Shown here one piece after another: positions 61,985-64,000 of a stretch of DNA of 64,000 bases (positions are counted from its first letter, which is position 1; each line of letters begins with the position of its first letter). A model generated the notes under the pieces. That model ran no database searches, had not been told where the DNA came from, and worked only from the letters and a program-made list of their open reading frames with translations. Origin of the DNA: JBBQFI01 sp038237805 (GTDB taxonomy: Bacteria > Verrucomicrobiota > Verrucomicrobiia > Chthoniobacterales > UBA10450); NCBI GenBank assembly GCA_038237805.1, contig JBBRYI010000002.1:248001-312000 (forward strand). The letters are read 5' to 3'. The position numbers and the translations under genes are program-made.

Positions 61985-64000
61985 ATGCACGTTCTTCTGC
62001 AACGACTATGCGATCGCCCTATCCGAAAAAAAATCACGGTCGTGATCATGCTGATTGCTGGCGTGGTGCTGCTTATCGCCTTCGCCGCGTTATTCGGCTT
62101 CCAAGCTTATACACTTAGACAACAATCCGCGCACGAACTCGCCGTTGTCGGTGAAATCACGGCACATAATTGCGCTGCGGCCGTCATGTTCAAGGATGAG
62201 GAAGCCGCTCGCCAAATCCTTGGCGGGCTTAAGGCGATGCCGCAGATCGTTAGTGCTCGACTCGAGCCGATGGACCAGCAGCGGCTGGCCTTTTTCGGAG
62301 GGATGCGAGATGAAGTGGAAATCAAAGCGGCGCGCTTGAAGTCCGGCTTTCGCATCGACGGCAATCGAATCCTCCTCGCGCAGCCCGTGATGCTCAACGG
62401 CACCCGGGAAGGAACGCTTTACCTCCTGGCAGATTTGCACGCGATGACGTCGCAATTGCTCAGGCTCTACGGCGGCATCTTTGCTCTCGTTCTCGCTGCC
62501 TCACTCCTTCTTGCGTTTCTGCTTTCGAGCCAATTCCTGCATTTCATCACGAACCCAATCCTGCGGCTCGCCGAGACTGCGCGCACGGTTGCGGACGATA
62601 AGGACTATTCCGTGCGGGCAAACAAAGTGTGCAGCGACGAGGTGGGAGTTTTGACCGATGCATTCAATCAGATGCTGGCCCAAATCCAATCGCAAGACAG
62701 CGCCTTGCACGGTGCACAGAAAGAATTGCAGGAACAAGTCAATGCGCTCCAGCGCGAAATCAGCGAGCGCGAACGCGCGGAAGCGGCGCATGCGCGTCTC
62801 ACGGCAATACTGGAAGCGACACCGGACATCGTCATGAGCGCCGATCCGACCGGTACCGCATTCTATCTGAATCATGCAGGGCGCAAAATCGTAGGGCTCG
62901 CTGAAGACCGAGATATTTCCGAAATAAAAACGCTCGATTTTCATCCCCGCTGGGCGCGCGACCTCATCTCAAACGAGGGTTTTCCGGCCGCCGTCAAAGA
63001 CGGATCGTGGGCCGGAGAGACCGCCATCCTGAATAGCGACGGGCAGGAAATTTACGTTTCGCAGGTGCTCATCGCGCATAAGAATTCGGCGGGCAAGCCG
63101 GAATATTTTTCGACCGTGATGCGCGACATAACTGAGCGGCGACAGGCCGAGGAAGCATTGCGCCTTTCGCAGCAAAAGTTACTCGAAACCTCTCGCCTCG
63201 CCGGCATGGCCGAAGTAGCTACCGGCGTTTTGCACAACGTCGGCAACGTTCTTAATAGCGTGAACGTTTCCGCTAGCTTGGTCGTGGAGAAGCTGCGGCG
63301 GTCGAAGGCGCCAAAGCTCGCCAAAGCGGCCGCGCTTCTCACCGCGCAAAATGGCAACCTTGGCGAGTATCTCACCAACGATCCGAACGGACAGAAATTG
63401 CCCGGCTATCTTGCCAAGCTCGGCGAATTCTTCATTGCCGAAAACGCGGAGCTTCTGGAAGAGGTCGATCAACTCGGGCGCAACATTGAGCACATCAAAG
63501 AGGTCGTGGCCATGCAGCAAAGCTACGCCAAGGTTAGTGGGGTTTTTGAGAATCTGCCGCCGCACCGTCTGGTCGAGGATGCGATTGCCATGAACATCGG
63601 CGCATTCCAGCGCCACGGTGTTGTCCTTACTCAGCAATTCTCGCCGGTACCGCTCGTGCGCGTGGATCGGCACAAAGTTCTGCAAATTCTCATCAATCTC
63701 TTTCGCAACGCGAAGTATGCGCTTGATGAATCCAAACGCACCGACAAGCGTATCACCATTTCCATTTTCGCCGTGAACGAACGCGGCGTGCACATCGTTG
63801 TCGCGGATAACGGCATCGGCATCTCACCGGAAAATCTCACACGCATTTTCGCGCACGGTTTCACCACCAGAGAACAGGGTCACGGGTTTGGATTGCATAG
63901 CGGCGCGTTAGCGGCGCACGCGATGGGCGGATCGCTTTCGGCGGCGAGCGCGGGCACTGACCAGGGCGCCACTTTCACTCTTGAGCTTCCCGTCGCCTCA
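61985..64000 (+). CDS. Sensor histidine kinase (CHASE8-HAMP-PAS-HATPase), 3'-partial
   Basis: 672 codons open to the window end. TM1 about residues 17-40 (ITVVIMLIAGVVLLIAFAAL), a periplasmic CHASE8-like sensor (ITAHNCAAAVMFKDEEAARQ), TM2 about 155-180, HAMP (RVADDKDYSVRANKVCSDEV), PAS (EATPDIVMSADPTGTAFYL), then the kinase core. The phospho-acceptor is H417 in the variant box GVLHNVGNVLNSVNV instead of HEINNPL. The ATPase boxes are N (LINLFRNAKYALD), G1 (VADNGIGIS) and G2 (HGFGLHSGAL). The ending, ATFTLELPVAS, is near the natural C terminus of the core; a receiver domain may follow. Confidence 0.88.
   Translation, partial: MHVLLQRLCDRPIRKKITVVIMLIAGVVLLIAFAALFGFQAYTLRQQSAHELAVVGEITAHNCAAAVMFKDEEAARQILGGLKAMPQIVSARLEPMDQQRLAFFGGMRDEVEIKAARLKSGFRIDGNRILLAQPVMLNGTREGTLYLLADLHAMTSQLLRLYGGIFALVLAASLLLAFLLSSQFLHFITNPILRLAETARTVADDKDYSVRANKVCSDEVGVLTDAFNQMLAQIQSQDSALHGAQKELQEQVNALQREISERERAEAAHARLTAILEATPDIVMSADPTGTAFYLNHAGRKIVGLAEDRDISEIKTLDFHPRWARDLISNEGFPAAVKDGSWAGETAILNSDGQEIYVSQVLIAHKNSAGKPEYFSTVMRDITERRQAEEALRLSQQKLLETSRLAGMAEVATGVLHNVGNVLNSVNVSASLVVEKLRRSKAPKLAKAAALLTAQNGNLGEYLTNDPNGQKLPGYLAKLGEFFIAENAELLEEVDQLGRNIEHIKEVVAMQQSYAKVSGVFENLPPHRLVEDAIAMNIGAFQRHGVVLTQQFSPVPLVRVDRHKVLQILINLFRNAKYALDESKRTDKRITISIFAVNERGVHIVVADNGIGISPENLTRIFAHGFTTREQGHGFGLHSGALAAHAMGGSLSAASAGTDQGATFTLELPVAS

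Noticed and set aside
1..64000. tRNA, rRNA or CRISPR loci
   Set aside because: No T-loop GGTTCGAATCC with matching acceptor stem, no rRNA-like stretch and no regularly spaced direct repeats were seen.

Overview
The window is a gene-dense (mostly single-exon-length spacers under 300 bp), moderately high-GC stretch of bacterial chromosome. Two-membrane physiology is clear (RND pumps with a TolC partner, a 16-strand-type porin, lytic transglycosylase, Cu/Zn SOD). The gene repertoire, the dockerin-like tail on a large exported protein, the LemA/TPM genes, and the many small palindromic intergenic repeats suggest a soil-type Verrucomicrobiota (Chthoniobacterales-like); that placement is inference from gene style, not from a marker comparison. 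No rRNA, tRNA, CRISPR array, transposase or phage gene was found.

Layout. 1-9.3 kb: heavy-metal efflux block with an adaptor (CusB-like), a CusA-type pump, a tiny frame-disrupted membrane ORF, a Cys-rich exported protein, a TolC-type channel and a second, CzcA-type pump. 9.3-13.1 kb: small membrane protein, a DUF6428-arsR pair behind a promoter whose spacer is a perfect 18-bp palindrome, then an oppositely oriented porin-pstS pair. 13.4-21.7 kb: exported proteins (dockerin-tailed protein, beta-sandwich protein), GFA-like protein, FkbM methyltransferase, aspartic protease and S9 peptidase. 21.7-32.2 kb: NtrC-type sigma-54 activator, GT39-like membrane protein, glmM, scpB, LemA/TPM genes interrupted by an antisense NlpC/P60 gene, rpoA-rplQ, and a small membrane protein behind a near-consensus sigma-54 promoter. 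32.2-44.6 kb: copper-amine-oxidase-like exported protein, phosphodiesterase, DEAD-box helicase, rhodanese, SufE-like protein, carB, cyclophilin, N-carbamoylputrescine amidase, sodC, YhaM-like exonuclease. 44.5-47.2 kb: a divergent pair of DNA methyltransferase and DUF262/DUF1524 (GmrSD-like) protein, a candidate defence module. 47.2-55.6 kb: thiG, a split arginine-dihydrolase/ornithine-cyclodeaminase operon, polX, lytic transglycosylase, priA. 55.6-64 kb: an SsuABC/NrtABC-type ABC operon with a frameshifted permease, an MFS exporter, a TolB-like/TPR protein and a histidine kinase that runs off the window.

Three structures are not explained by genes. First, the nonamer TCGTTAGGC occurs 24 times exactly (16 on +, 8 on -), against about 0.5 expected by chance; it lies in several reading frames and between genes, and is absent from a 13-kb and a 10-kb stretch that hold the metal and defence/thiG blocks. 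It looks like a DNA-uptake-type or other genome-wide signal word. Second, a 132-bp palindromic element with CTGGGTAG/CTACCCAG ends sits in frame inside carB, adding exactly 44 codons, and a sister copy fills the whole gap between the arginine-dihydrolase gene and polX, supplying the polX stop codon. Third, several copies of a second palindromic family with TGTCAT..ATGACA ends lie between genes.
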